Assembly (NCBI RefSeq): GCF_902859805.1
Contig: NZ_CADIKC010000001.1
Location: 1,860,001-1,924,000, forward strand
Direction: 5' to 3'
Origin: Paraburkholderia sediminicola
GTDB lineage: Bacteria > Pseudomonadota > Gammaproteobacteria > Burkholderiales > Burkholderiaceae
DNA length: 64,000 nt
Position 1 is the stretch's first letter, and each line of letters starts with the position of its first letter. The notes beneath the pieces were generated by a model. It was not told where the DNA came from and did not search any database. It saw only the letters and a program-made list of their open reading frames with translations. The position numbers and the translations under genes were made by a program. Below, one piece after another: positions 55,008-63,801 of this stretch.

Positions 55008-55168
55008 GTTCACAACAGCCGCCGTCCCTTAACGCTGTGGGCAAACAAAATCCAAATCCCATCGCCACTTACGCGTTCCTACTCCTAAGCGCTCAATTGA
55101 ACACGGGGCCGGTCCGTGGCTTGGCGGTGCGTCCCGCCAGGACGGATGGTTATCGAGTGGAACGGCAA

Positions 55169-55981
55169 TCACGTCGCGTCGTGGAAAATCACCCCGAGCG
55201 TGTGCCGGTGGCCCGAGCGCAGGCGGCTCACGCCGTGCCGCAGATTCACCCGATACACGCCGCGCGTGCCCTGCACCGGCCGGTGGTGAACCGCAAACAC
55301 CACCGCGTCGCCCTTGCCGAGCGGCACGACTTCCGTGCGCGACTGCATCCGCGGACGCTGCTCCGTCATGACGAACTCGCCGCCCGTGAAATCCTGGCCA
55401 GGCTCCGAGAGCAGAATCGCGACCTGAAGCGGGAACACGTGCTCGCCGTATAAATCCTGATGCAGGCAGTTGTAGTCGTCCTTGGCGTATTGAAGAATCA
55501 GGGGCGTTGGACGCAGCTGGCCGGCGGCGTGACAGCGCTCGATAAATTCGCCGTGCGCGGCTGGATAGCGGACGTCGATATTCATCGCCTCGTTCCAGCG
55601 ATTCGCGACCGGCGTGAGGCGCGGATAAAGCGCAGTGCGTAACTCCGCCACCACCTGCGGCAGCGGGTACGCAAAGTACTTGTACTCGCCACGGCCGAAA
55701 CCGTGTCGCGCCATCACGACGCGGCTTCGATACAGATCGTCGCGCGAATAGTTTGCGCTCAGTGCGTCGCATTCCTGCGCACTGAGCAGATTGCGCAGCA
55801 TCGCGCAGCCATATCCGTTCAGTTCTTCTTCGACATCGAACCAGTCGATCGCGTCGACGCGCTGCGTAAGCGGGCCGGCTATGGTGCCTGGCTTCAGTGT
55901 TGCCGTGTGTTTCAGTTTGGGCTCGAACCCCAGCTCCAGTTCCAACCCCGGCGACTGCATAGCCTTCGCGACCGTATTCAT
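55169..55981 (-). CDS. 2-oxoglutarate/Fe(II)-dependent oxygenase
   Basis: A 270-residue protein from the ATG at 55981, which has GGAG at a seven-base spacing; Met at 55987 is an alternative. The iron triad is visible: HxD in CLHQDLYGEHVFPLQVAILLSEPGQDFTGGEF (His174, Asp176) and the distal His249 in NLRHGVSRLRSG, followed by RHTLGVIFHDAT near the 2OG-binding end. It is a prolyl-hydroxylase-like (PKHD-type) oxygenase of unknown substrate. Divergent from the MaoC-like gene at 56213; convergent with VOC, with repeat copy 3 between. Confidence 0.87.
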   Translation of the reverse strand: MNTVAKAMQSPGLELELGFEPKLKHTATLKPGTIAGPLTQRVDAIDWFDVEEELNGYGCAMLRNLLSAQECDALSANYSRDDLYRSRVVMARHGFGRGEYKYFAYPLPQVVAELRTALYPRLTPVANRWNEAMNIDVRYPAAHGEFIERCHAAGQLRPTPLILQYAKDDYNCLHQDLYGEHVFPLQVAILLSEPGQDFTGGEFVMTEQRPRMQSRTEVVPLGKGDAVVFAVHHRPVQGTRGVYRVNLRHGVSRLRSGHRHTLGVIFHDAT

Positions 55982-56136
55982 GAGCATTCTCCGTAAAGCG
56001 ATTCATCGAACGATGACTGAGTGTAAGCACGCGCTCATGGTCACGCACTCCGACTCTTGCTGTTCAATTCCCGTATCGTTATGGTCGCGCCGCTCGAACC
56101 GTGCCCCGTAGGTTCGAAGGCATCGAAAAATGCAAT

Positions 56137-56158
56137 CCTCGCGAAACCTGACGCGAGG
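56137..56158. other. Inverted repeat in the oxygenase/dehydratase intergenic region
   Basis: CCTCGCG (56137-56143) and CGCGAGG (56152-56158), eight-base loop. It lies 55 bases before the dehydratase start and could be an operator or a leader hairpin. Confidence 0.4.
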
Positions 56159-56212
56159 TTCGTAGTAAAACCTTATCTGGCACACCAATCAGCGTATTCG
56201 GAGACTTTGCCC

Positions 56213-57055
56213 ATGTCCGCCGCCCCGGAGAACCTCGATAACTGGCTCGACAAAGAGGTCGTGATCGAAGACGACATCACAGCCTTTCCGCTGACTGCAA
56301 TGGCGGCGACCCTGGACCGCGAAGAAAGTGGCGATACAGTTCCACCGCTCTGGCACTGGCTGTACTTTCTGCATGTCACGCCATTGTCGGACGCCGGTTT
56401 GGACGGCCATCCGAAGCGCGGCGACTTTCTGCCGCCGGTGCCGTTGCCGCGCCGCATGTGGGCCGGTGGGCGCTTGACTTTCCACGCGCCGCTCAAAGTT
56501 GGCGAGCATGCGAAACGTACGTCGACCATCGCCAATATCGAAGACAAGACCGGCCGCTCCGGCCGTCTTGTGTTTGTGACGGTGCAGCACGCGATTGACG
56601 TCGACGGTGAACTGAAGCTCGAAGAAGAGCACGACATTGTCTTTCGCGATGCGCCGCAAGAGGGCGCCCGACCACCGCAAGCGGCGCTCGCACCCGAGGG
56701 TGAAACGTGGAGCCGTACGATCGATGCGGACGCCGTGATGCTGTTCCGTTACTCGGCGCTAACCTTCAATAGCCATCGCATTCACTACGACTATCCGTAT
56801 GTGACCGAGGTGGAAGGGTACCCGGGGCTGATCGTGCACGGTCCGCTGATCGCGACGCTGCTGGTCGATCTGGTGCGCCGTGAGCAGCCGGACGCGGTAG
56901 TGCAAAGCTTCGCGTACAAGGCGCTGCGGCCTACCTTTGCTGGTCAGGCTTTCACGGTATGCGGAAAACTTTCTGCCGACGGTAAGACTGTCGATCTGTG
57001 GGCTAAAGACCATGAAGGTTATCTGACGATGCGCGGTACGGCCGCGCTTGAGTAA
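56213..57055 (+). CDS. MaoC/HTD2-like hydroxyacyl-thioester dehydratase
   Basis: A 280-residue protein from the ATG at 56213 (CGGAGACTTTGCCC upstream); the open extension to 56057 is not conserved-looking. It is a double hot-dog protein: an N-terminal FAS1-like dehydratase domain (PLWHWLYFLHVTPLSDAGLDGHPKRGDFLPPVPLPRRMWAGG) and a C-terminal MaoC-like part (LFRYSALTFNSHRIHYDYPY, GLIVHGPLIATLL). Related enzymes hydrate mesaconyl-C4-CoA, itaconyl-CoA or 3-hydroxyacyl thioesters. It lies upstream of amaB in the same direction but 283 bases away with a separate promoter, so a joint pathway is unproven. Confidence 0.85.
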   Translation: MSAAPENLDNWLDKEVVIEDDITAFPLTAMAATLDREESGDTVPPLWHWLYFLHVTPLSDAGLDGHPKRGDFLPPVPLPRRMWAGGRLTFHAPLKVGEHAKRTSTIANIEDKTGRSGRLVFVTVQHAIDVDGELKLEEEHDIVFRDAPQEGARPPQAALAPEGETWSRTIDADAVMLFRYSALTFNSHRIHYDYPYVTEVEGYPGLIVHGPLIATLLVDLVRREQPDAVVQSFAYKALRPTFAGQAFTVCGKLSADGKTVDLWAKDHEGYLTMRGTAALE

Positions 57056-57264
57056 GAAACGGCGATCAAAGCCAAAGCAAACGGGGGTTGCTTCAGTGCG
57101 GCAAGGATATTTCCAATAAGAAACGAACCGACACCTGCCGATGCGCCGCTAACTTGCCGCAAATCACCCGCGAATCAATCCGCGCAGGCTGCGCAGCCCC
57201 CTTGAATCAGCCCCAGAAAGCCCGCTCGCATGCCTAGGCACACCGCAGCTGGGGGCAAATACCC

Positions 57265-57293
57265 TTGCCGCCACAAAATCCCGCGTGTATAGT
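57265..57293 (+). promoter_or_regulatory. Sigma70-type promoter for amaB
   Basis: TTGCCG (57265-57270) and TATAGT (57288-57293) at the ideal 17-base spacing. Predicted start near 57300, giving a leader of about 40 bases before the ATG at 57339. Confidence 0.65.
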
Positions 57294-57324
57294 TTCCGAA
57301 CTTACTCTTGTTTCGCATCGGAAA
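57293..57324. promoter_or_regulatory. Inverted repeat at the amaB transcription start
   Basis: TTTCCGA (57293-57299) and TCGGAAA (57318-57324), 18 bases between. It overlaps the predicted start site; a repressor could bind here. Spacing is long, so chance cannot be excluded. Confidence 0.35.
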
Positions 57325-57338
57325 TTAAAGGGATTCTC

Positions 57339-58838
57339 ATGGACGCTTCCACCATCCTCGCCGACCTCGGCATCGCCCACGCGGCGCAAGCCGGCGACAT
57401 CGCGGTTCATTCGCCGATCACCGGCGAACTCATTGGCCGTGTGGCCAGCAACACGGTGGCGGAAGTCGACGCGGCCCTCGCCAATGCGAAAGAGGCGTAC
57501 ACCGCCTGGCGCAACGTCCCGGCGCCGCGCCGCGGCGAACTGGTGCGCCTGCTCGGCAACCGTCTGCGTGAAAAGAAGCACGCACTCGGCAGCATCATCA
57601 CGCTCGAAACGGGCAAGATCCTGCAGGAAGGCTTGGGCGAGGTGCAGGAAATGATCGACATCTGCGACTTCGCGGTCGGTCTGTCGCGCCAGCTGTACGG
57701 TCTGACGATCGCGTCGGAACGCCCGGGCCATCGCATGGCTGAAACATGGCATCCCATGGGTACATGCGTCGTCATCTCCGCGTTCAACTTCCCGGCGGCG
57801 GTGTGGTCGTGGAACGCGGCGCTGGCGCTGGTGTGCGGCAATGCGGTGATCTGGAAGCCGTCCGAAAAGACGCCGTTGACCGCGCTTGCCGTCAACCAGA
57901 TTCTCAGCGAAGCGCTGAAGGAATTCGGCGACGCGCCGGCAGGCCTGACCGCACTGATCAACGGTGGCCGCGATGTCGGCGCGAAGCTGGTGGCGGACCC
58001 GCGTGCGTCGATCGTCAGCGCGACGGGCAGCACGGAAATGGGCCGCACGGTCGGCGTAGAAGTGGCGAAGCGTTTCGGCCGCTCGCTGCTCGAACTCGGC
58101 GGCAACAACGCGGGCATCGTCGCGCAAACGGCGGATCATGAACTCGCGATGCGCGGCATCCTGTTCTCGGCAGTCGGTACGGCGGGGCAGCGTTGCACGT
58201 CGCTGCGGCGTCTGTTCGTGCATGAGAGCGTGTACGACAAAACCATCGAACGTCTGAAGCAGTTGTACAGCAAGGTGCCGATCGGCAATCCGCTCGAAAA
58301 GGGCACGCTGATGGGGCCGCTGATCGACAAACAATCGTACGCTCGCATGCAGGAAGCGCTGCAGCAGGCTACGGCCGAAGGCGGCAAGGTGTTCGGCGGC
58401 GAGCGCGTTGAGGTAAAGGGCCATGAAGGCGGTTACTACGTGCGTCCGGCTATCGTCGAAATGCCGTCGCAAACGGCCGTGGTGCTGAAGGAAACCTTCG
58501 CTCCGATTCTCTACGTGCTGCGCTATTCGGATTTCGTGGATGCGGTCGAGGCGAACAATGCGGCGGTGCACGGTTTGTCGTCGTGCGTGTTTACGACCGA
58601 TCTGCGCGAAGCTGAACGCTTCCTGTCCGACTCCGGTAGCGACTGCGGTATCGCCAATGTGAACATCGGACCGAGCGGCGCGGAAATCGGCGGTGCGTTC
58701 GGTGGCGAGAAGGAAACCGGCGGTGGCCGCGAGTCGGGTTCGGACGCGTGGAAGGCCTACATGCGCCGCGCCACCAACACGGTCAACTACTCGTCGGCGT
58801 TGCCGCTCGCGCAGGGCATCGACTTCAATATCGACTGA
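57339..58838 (+). CDS. amaB: L-piperidine-6-carboxylate/2-aminoadipate semialdehyde dehydrogenase (ALDH7)
   Basis: A 499-residue protein from the ATG at 57339 with AAAGGGATTCTC upstream. It belongs to the ALDH7/antiquitin branch: MIDICDFAVGLSRQLYG, ERPGHRMAETWHPMGTCVVISAFNFPAAVWSWNAALALVCGN, general-base Glu252 in LELGGNNAGIV and catalytic Cys286 in GTAGQRCTS. It oxidises 2-aminoadipate semialdehyde (from piperidine-6-carboxylate) to 2-aminoadipate in lysine/pipecolate catabolism. The following FAD oxidase and LysN-like aminotransferase genes fit the steps before and after. Confidence 0.92.
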   Translation: MDASTILADLGIAHAAQAGDIAVHSPITGELIGRVASNTVAEVDAALANAKEAYTAWRNVPAPRRGELVRLLGNRLREKKHALGSIITLETGKILQEGLGEVQEMIDICDFAVGLSRQLYGLTIASERPGHRMAETWHPMGTCVVISAFNFPAAVWSWNAALALVCGNAVIWKPSEKTPLTALAVNQILSEALKEFGDAPAGLTALINGGRDVGAKLVADPRASIVSATGSTEMGRTVGVEVAKRFGRSLLELGGNNAGIVAQTADHELAMRGILFSAVGTAGQRCTSLRRLFVHESVYDKTIERLKQLYSKVPIGNPLEKGTLMGPLIDKQSYARMQEALQQATAEGGKVFGGERVEVKGHEGGYYVRPAIVEMPSQTAVVLKETFAPILYVLRYSDFVDAVEANNAAVHGLSSCVFTTDLREAERFLSDSGSDCGIANVNIGPSGAEIGGAFGGEKETGGGRESGSDAWKAYMRRATNTVNYSSALPLAQGIDFNID

Positions 58839-58896
58839 TCCAGTCTGTAGCAATACAGCGGTAAAACATTCGGTCAGTAGAGCATTCAGCAGCAAG

Positions 58897-58920
58897 CAGC
58901 GGCGCATTCACGCGCCGCTG
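58897..58920 (+). terminator. Hairpin between amaB and the FAD oxidoreductase
   Basis: CAGCGGCGC (58897-58905) and GCGCCGCTG (58912-58920), six-base loop, 58 bases after amaB. No T-run; may only dampen read-through. Confidence 0.5.
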
Positions 58921-58994
58921 TTCACAACTTCTTTCAGCAATTCGTTTGCGCCGCCCGCCGTTTCAGAGCGGCCACGTTACTCGTGGAGTAAGAC

Positions 58995-60167
58995 GTGAGT
59001 TCCAAAGTCGTGATCGTCGGCGGTGGGGTGATCGGCAGCTCGATTGCGTATTTTCTGCGGCTTAGTGATCCATCGGTCAGCGTTACGGTGATCGAACGCG
59101 ATCCGACGTATGCGCGTTCGTCGTCGGCGTTATCGGCGGCATCCATTCGCCAGCAATTCTCGACACCACTTTCCGTTCAGATGTCGCTATTCGGCATCGA
59201 ATTTCTGCGCTCGATTGGCGAGCGGCTCGAAATCGACGGCACGAAGCCCTCGATCGATCTGCACGAAGGCGGCTATCTGTTTCTCGCCACGCCCGCCGGT
59301 CACGCGACGCTGCGTGAGAATCACGCGCTGCAAAAGCGTCTTGGCGCCGATATCAGTTTGCTCGACAAAGACGCGTTGCAGGCGCGCTTTCCCTGGCTCA
59401 ATACCGAAGACCTCGTTGCCGGCGCTTACGGCGAAAGCGGTGAGGGCTGGTTCGACGGTTACGGCCTCGTGCAGGCGCTGCGCAAGAAAGCGCAGGCGCT
59501 CGGCGCGCGCTTTATTGCCGCGGACGTGACCGCGCTGCGTCGCGACGGCAAACACGTGACGCAAGTGCAAACCGCGGATGGCGAGGTCTACGCCTGCGAT
59601 TTCGTAGTGAATGCAGCGGGCGCCTGGTCGCGCAAAATCGCACAGATGGCCGGCATCGATCTTCCGGTGTTTGCACGGCGCCGCAGTATTTTCAATGTCA
59701 CGTCGCCCGCGCGTCTCGAACAGTGCCCTTTGTTGATCGATCCGAGCGGCGTGTATTTCCGGCCTGAGGGCAATTCGTTCATCTGCGGTACGTCGCCGTC
59801 AGCGGATAACGATCCCGACGATTTGCCGCTCGACGAAGTCGATCACGCGCTATTCGACGACGTGATCTGGCCGACGCTCGCGCATCGTGTGCCGCAATTC
59901 GAGGCGCTGCGTGTGCAGAACTGCTGGTCAGGCTACTACGAATATAACGTGCTCGATCAGAATGCAATCATCGGTTACCACCCGGACGTCGATAACTGCA
60001 TTTTTGCCAATGGCTTCAGCGGGCATGGTTTGCAACAGGGCCCGGCAACCGGCCGCGGCGTCAGCGAACTGATTCTGCATGGCGGTTATACGACGCTCGA
60101 TCTCGATTCGCTGAGTTTCGCGCGTGTGCTCGAAAACCGGCCGATCGTAGAGAAGAACGTGGTTTAG
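58995..60167 (+). CDS. FAD-dependent amino-acid oxidoreductase (DAO family)
   Basis: A 390-residue protein starting with GTG at 58995 (TGGAGTAAGAC upstream). FAD-binding Rossmann motif VVIVGGGVIGSSIAYFLR at the very N-terminus; DAO-type segments ASIRQQFSTPLSVQMS, GYLFLATP, FVVNAAGAWSRKIAQMAGIDLPVFARRRSIF, and FANGFSGHGLQQGPATGRGVSELI at the C-terminus. It resembles sarcosine-oxidase/FOXRED1-like enzymes. In this context, oxidation of pipecolate or another amine upstream of AmaB is plausible (an AmaA-like role), but the specificity is inferred. Confidence 0.88.
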   Translation: MSSKVVIVGGGVIGSSIAYFLRLSDPSVSVTVIERDPTYARSSSALSAASIRQQFSTPLSVQMSLFGIEFLRSIGERLEIDGTKPSIDLHEGGYLFLATPAGHATLRENHALQKRLGADISLLDKDALQARFPWLNTEDLVAGAYGESGEGWFDGYGLVQALRKKAQALGARFIAADVTALRRDGKHVTQVQTADGEVYACDFVVNAAGAWSRKIAQMAGIDLPVFARRRSIFNVTSPARLEQCPLLIDPSGVYFRPEGNSFICGTSPSADNDPDDLPLDEVDHALFDDVIWPTLAHRVPQFEALRVQNCWSGYYEYNVLDQNAIIGYHPDVDNCIFANGFSGHGLQQGPATGRGVSELILHGGYTTLDLDSLSFARVLENRPIVEKNVV

Positions 60168-60290
60168 CCCGTGCGTTCGAGGTGATGCGGAAAACGCAAT
60201 ACGTAGTGCGTAGATATCGTTTGCCGCTCACCCGGACGATGGCCACAATCGATGCGGATCTTCCCTCGATAAGATAAACGGCCCGTCACC

Positions 60291-61511
60291 ATGTTCACGT
60301 TCAATCCTGCATTCGAAGCGCCGACCGGTTCGCCGATTCGCGAGCTGTTCAAGTATCTGGCGCAACCCGGCATGATTTCGTTTGCCGGCGGCTATCCGGC
60401 GAGCGATCTGTTCGATCGCGAGAATCTGGACGCGGCCGCGGCGCGTGCGTCTCAGCAGCCTACGCTCTGTCTGCAATATGGCCCGACGGATGGCCTCGCC
60501 GTCCTCAAGGACCAACTCGCGTATTTGATGACGCGGCGCGGTACACCTTGCACGCCGCAGGAATTGCTCGTCACGACGGGTTCGCAGCAAGGCTTCGATT
60601 TGTTGCTGCGTGTGATGGTTGCGCCGGGCGACGTGGTGCTGGTGGAACAGCCCGCCTATCCGGCGACCTTGCAGGCGCTGAAGCTGCAAGAGGCGGACGT
60701 GGTGACGGTGCCGGTCGATCAGGACGGACTCGATGTCGCCGCGCTCGCCGCGTTGCTCGAGGCGGGCACTGAGGCGGGCACTGAGGCGGGCACATTAGCG
60801 CGGCCGCCGAAGCTGCTGTACACCGTCCCGACCTTTGCCAATCCAACCGGCGCGACCTTGTCGCTCGAACGCCGCATGGCGTTGTTGAAGCTGGCGGCGC
60901 GTCACCATTTTCTGATCGTCGAAGACGATCCTTATGGCGACCTGCGTTTCAGCGGCGCAGCGTTGCCGTCGCTGCTCGCGTTGAGCGATCAGGTGCCCGG
61001 TTCACGCGACTGGGTCGTGCATTTTTCGAGTCTGTCGAAGATCGTCGCGCCGGGTTTGCGGGTCGGGTGGATGGTCGCGCATGCGGAAATTTTGCGCCGC
61101 TGCGTGGTCGCCAAGCAGACCGTCGACCTATGCAGTTCGCCGTGGACTCAGGCGATCGCCGCCGAATACCTTGCGAGTGGAGCGCTGGAGCGTCATTTGC
61201 CGAAGATCGTCGACGCCTACGCCGTGAAGTGCCGCACGCTATGCGATGCGCTCGATGAGCATCTGGGTGACGCCATCGCGTTTCATCGTCCTGCCGGCGG
61301 CATGTTCGTGTGGGCCCGATTGAAGGGCGGTCAGAATGCGTCCGACACGCTGCGTGCCTGTATCGAGCGCAATGTCATGTTCGTGCCGGGCGTCGCGTTC
61401 TATAAAGACAATATCGATTTGACGGCACTGCGTCTGTCATTTGCGGCGCCCGGCGTCGCCGAAATCGAAACCGGCGTGCAGAGAATGAAGCAGGCGCTGG
61501 CACTGTTTTGA
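60291..61511 (+). CDS. PLP-dependent aminotransferase, LysN-like (2-aminoadipate)
   Basis: A 406-residue fold-type-I aminotransferase of the MocR/LysN branch: FNPAFEAPTGSPIRELFKYLAQPGMISFAGGYPASDLF at the start, QYGPTDGLAVLKDQLA, YTVPTFANPTGATLS, VEDDPYGDLRF and PLP-binding Lys250 in FSSLSKIVAPGLRVGW. LysN converts 2-aminoadipate to 2-oxoadipate, the step after AmaB. A 12-base unit is repeated almost three times in the gene and codes for EAGT-EAGT-EAGT (157-168), in a surface loop. It is 123 bases behind the FAD gene. A terminator follows. Confidence 0.9.
   Translation: MFTFNPAFEAPTGSPIRELFKYLAQPGMISFAGGYPASDLFDRENLDAAAARASQQPTLCLQYGPTDGLAVLKDQLAYLMTRRGTPCTPQELLVTTGSQQGFDLLLRVMVAPGDVVLVEQPAYPATLQALKLQEADVVTVPVDQDGLDVAALAALLEAGTEAGTEAGTLARPPKLLYTVPTFANPTGATLSLERRMALLKLAARHHFLIVEDDPYGDLRFSGAALPSLLALSDQVPGSRDWVVHFSSLSKIVAPGLRVGWMVAHAEILRRCVVAKQTVDLCSSPWTQAIAAEYLASGALERHLPKIVDAYAVKCRTLCDALDEHLGDAIAFHRPAGGMFVWARLKGGQNASDTLRACIERNVMFVPGVAFYKDNIDLTALRLSFAAPGVAEIETGVQRMKQALALF
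60759..60793. repeat. In-frame 12-base tandem repeat in the aminotransferase gene
   Basis: GAGGCGGGCACT at 60759-60770 and 60771-60782, then an 11-base third copy to 60793. Each unit adds EAGT without changing frame, so copy number could vary between strains. Confidence 0.9.
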
Positions 61512-62010
61512 AGGCGACTAACGCTACTAACGCGGCTAACATAATATTGACGGTAAAGCAGTAAGGGCGATACCTGAAATAACCCGTTGAGCACATAGTG
61601 CGTAGCCGGGTTTTTTTATGCAGACGCTAAATCGCTGGGATTTAGCATAACCATCCCGATCCGGGTAAAGCAGCATAAGGCCGCGCCTGGCCGGACTATG
61701 CTCGCAGGCTCCCCTTTGTGCTGTTCAAGCCGGCAGCGGGCGCAAGCATCCTCTTCTTTGTATGCCATCGCCTTCTGCCGCCGTTTAACCCAGGCCGAAG
61801 CTTCAAACGAGCCTGCTTTCTAAAGATTTAATTTCGCCCGTTCAATATTTCCGTCAAACTCCTGAAACATGGCTGAATGTTAAATGGAGAGTGGTGCTGG
61901 TTTTGGACTAAAAATATCGGTTATCATCGCTGCCTTCGGCGAATGATTTCGATGAGTTAATTCATCGACCATCCACGTTAATACCGTCGCATCGAACCAG
62001 AAAAAATCAG
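61512..62010. other. Gene-free, less GC-rich stretch before the yfa-type cluster
   Basis: About 500 bases. Holds the terminator above and a small hairpin, GCTAAATC (61626-61633) with GATTTAGC (61639-61646). The part 61800-62000 is AT-rich and likely carries the promoter of the DUF2138 gene; no clean hexamers were identified. Confidence 0.5.
61582..61617 (+). terminator. Intrinsic terminator of the amaB-aminotransferase series
   Basis: ACCCG (61582-61586) pairs with CGGGT (61607-61611), with an inner GCAC-ATA-GTGC hairpin, followed by TTTTTTT (61611-61617). It is the best T-run terminator in the window, 70 bases after the aminotransferase stop. Confidence 0.75.
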
Positions 62011-63801
62011 ATGAAGATGTCGCGAAAAAAGATTGCAATCCTGGTAGTCGGTCTTCTGGTCGTGGCCGGCGTCGTCATTCAGGCGGTGTGGCGTCCATTT
62101 GGGCATCGCAAAGCCGCCGGGACCAGCGAAATCGTGCTCGATATTCGTCACCCGGATGCTGTGATCGACAGCGAAGCGCTTTCGCGCTTGCCGCGCGACA
62201 TTTTGCGTGTGCCGCTGTTGCACGACGTGCTGACTCAAGACTTCGTCGACTATTACGAATCGAACGACACGCGGCTGTCCACAGAGGGCGCGCTGCGTCG
62301 TCTCGCGTTCGAACATCAACTCGACTGGCGCGATGAACTGATCCGCCGCGTATTCGACGAACCCGCGCATGTGCTGCTGTGGCGCTCGCCGGACGGCCGC
62401 CTCGGTTACTGGGTGATGTCGATGCACCGCAACGGCCTGGCGAAGCTGCTGCAAGGCTTCGGCAACGTCGCCGCGAGCGATTCGCAGTTGAGCCAGGTCG
62501 CCAAACTCTCCGGCGACGTGCCGGTGTACGCGTTGAAGCTGGCGGTTGGCCGCACGATTCTGTTCGCCACGAAGGACGACCGCCTCGTCGTGATGTCCGC
62601 CCCGGGCGTGTTACTCGACGCGAAAGGCAGCTTGCTGGGCGAGCGGGCCGACGCCGTGTCCGAGATGCTTTCTTCCGGCCGCGACGATGCGGCGCGCGCC
62701 TATCAGCTGGACGCGCCGGGCGATGCGCCGAAGGGCCACCGGCTGGTGGTGTCGGCCAATTATCTGTCGTTCGGTTACCAGGCGTTTTTCTCCGGCATCG
62801 ACGCACTGCGATTCGATTTTTCGCCGAACGGCAGCGCTGCGGCGAACTGGCAGACCTCTGCGTTGATCGAGCCGGGCAAGTTGCCGCAAGCGTGGAATAG
62901 CGCCGACCTGTGGCGTGCATTGCCGGCCAATCCGGCTGCGTGCACGAGCTTGCCGGCGGACTGGAAAGAAGCGTCGGGTTTGTTGGGCAAGGTGGCCGAT
63001 GTGGGCGCGGATGGCGCTGCTGCGATCGGCGATCAGCTCACCGGCCCCGCGGCCGTCTGCTGGTATGCAAAGTCCACGCTGGTTGCGCCGGTGTTCGTTG
63101 CTCGCGTGAAGACGCAGGACGCGGCGAGCATCGCAGCGCTGCAGACCGCGCTCGGCAAGACCTTTGGCGACGTGATCGGCGCCTATGAAGCGAAGGCCGC
63201 CAAATCCGGCGATGCCGATTCGGGTTATCGCCGCTTGCCGGTCACGAAGCAAGATCAAGGCGCGGGCGTTACGGTGTGGCAACGGCCGGTCAGCGCGCTC
63301 TCCGGTACGGCGTTGTCCAGCAAGGCGTCGTTCGCATCGCAACTGTCGGCGGAGCGCTATTTCCCGGTGACGCTCGCACTGGCGCACGGCTACCTGATTT
63401 TCTCTCCTGATTCACGTCTGGTCGACGACACGCTCGCCGTGCTCAACAAGCGTTATCCGGCGTTGGCCGATACGCTCGCGCCGCAGCGTCTGCCGCGCAC
63501 GATTCTCACGCTGACACCTTCGTCCGCGGCTGCGTTGATCGAACGCGAAGCGGGCGCGGCCTTGCCGGCGGATCAGGAAGCGGTGTTCCGCAATGCGTCG
63601 CGCACACACCTCGTGCCGAAGTTGCATGCGCTGGCACACTACCCGCCGGTTTCATTGACGCTGCCGCAGAACTTGCCGGGGTCGACGGGTTGGGTCCCGG
63701 TGGAGTGGTGGTTCGATCGCGCGAAGGCGGGTGCGGATGCCGGCGCCGGCGCGGGAGTAGCAGATTCACCTGCAGATCAGCCTGGCACCGAGGGCGACTA
63801 A
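62011..63801 (+). CDS. DUF2138 (YfaA-like) membrane-anchored protein
   Basis: A 596-residue protein. One N-terminal membrane segment (KIAILVVGLLVVAGVVIQAVW, residues 6-27) anchors a large periplasmic part. DUF2138-like segments: LDIRHPDAVIDSEALSRLPRDILRVPLLHDVLTQDFVDYYESNDTRLSTEGALRRLAFEH, WRSPDGRLGYWVMSMHRNGLAKLLQ. In E. coli the family member YfaA is encoded with an alpha-2-macroglobulin homologue (YfaS) and DUF1175/DUF2300 proteins; the joint function is unknown. The next gene here starts directly after the stop. Confidence 0.8.
   Translation: MKMSRKKIAILVVGLLVVAGVVIQAVWRPFGHRKAAGTSEIVLDIRHPDAVIDSEALSRLPRDILRVPLLHDVLTQDFVDYYESNDTRLSTEGALRRLAFEHQLDWRDELIRRVFDEPAHVLLWRSPDGRLGYWVMSMHRNGLAKLLQGFGNVAASDSQLSQVAKLSGDVPVYALKLAVGRTILFATKDDRLVVMSAPGVLLDAKGSLLGERADAVSEMLSSGRDDAARAYQLDAPGDAPKGHRLVVSANYLSFGYQAFFSGIDALRFDFSPNGSAAANWQTSALIEPGKLPQAWNSADLWRALPANPAACTSLPADWKEASGLLGKVADVGADGAAAIGDQLTGPAAVCWYAKSTLVAPVFVARVKTQDAASIAALQTALGKTFGDVIGAYEAKAAKSGDADSGYRRLPVTKQDQGAGVTVWQRPVSALSGTALSSKASFASQLSAERYFPVTLALAHGYLIFSPDSRLVDDTLAVLNKRYPALADTLAPQRLPRTILTLTPSSAAALIEREAGAALPADQEAVFRNASRTHLVPKLHALAHYPPVSLTLPQNLPGSTGWVPVEWWFDRAKAGADAGAGAGVADSPADQPGTEGD

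Noticed and set aside
55029..56048. 339-codon minus-strand frame
   Set aside because: Alternative frame of the 2OG-Fe(II) oxygenase, which has the iron ligands; this one is Arg-rich without motifs.
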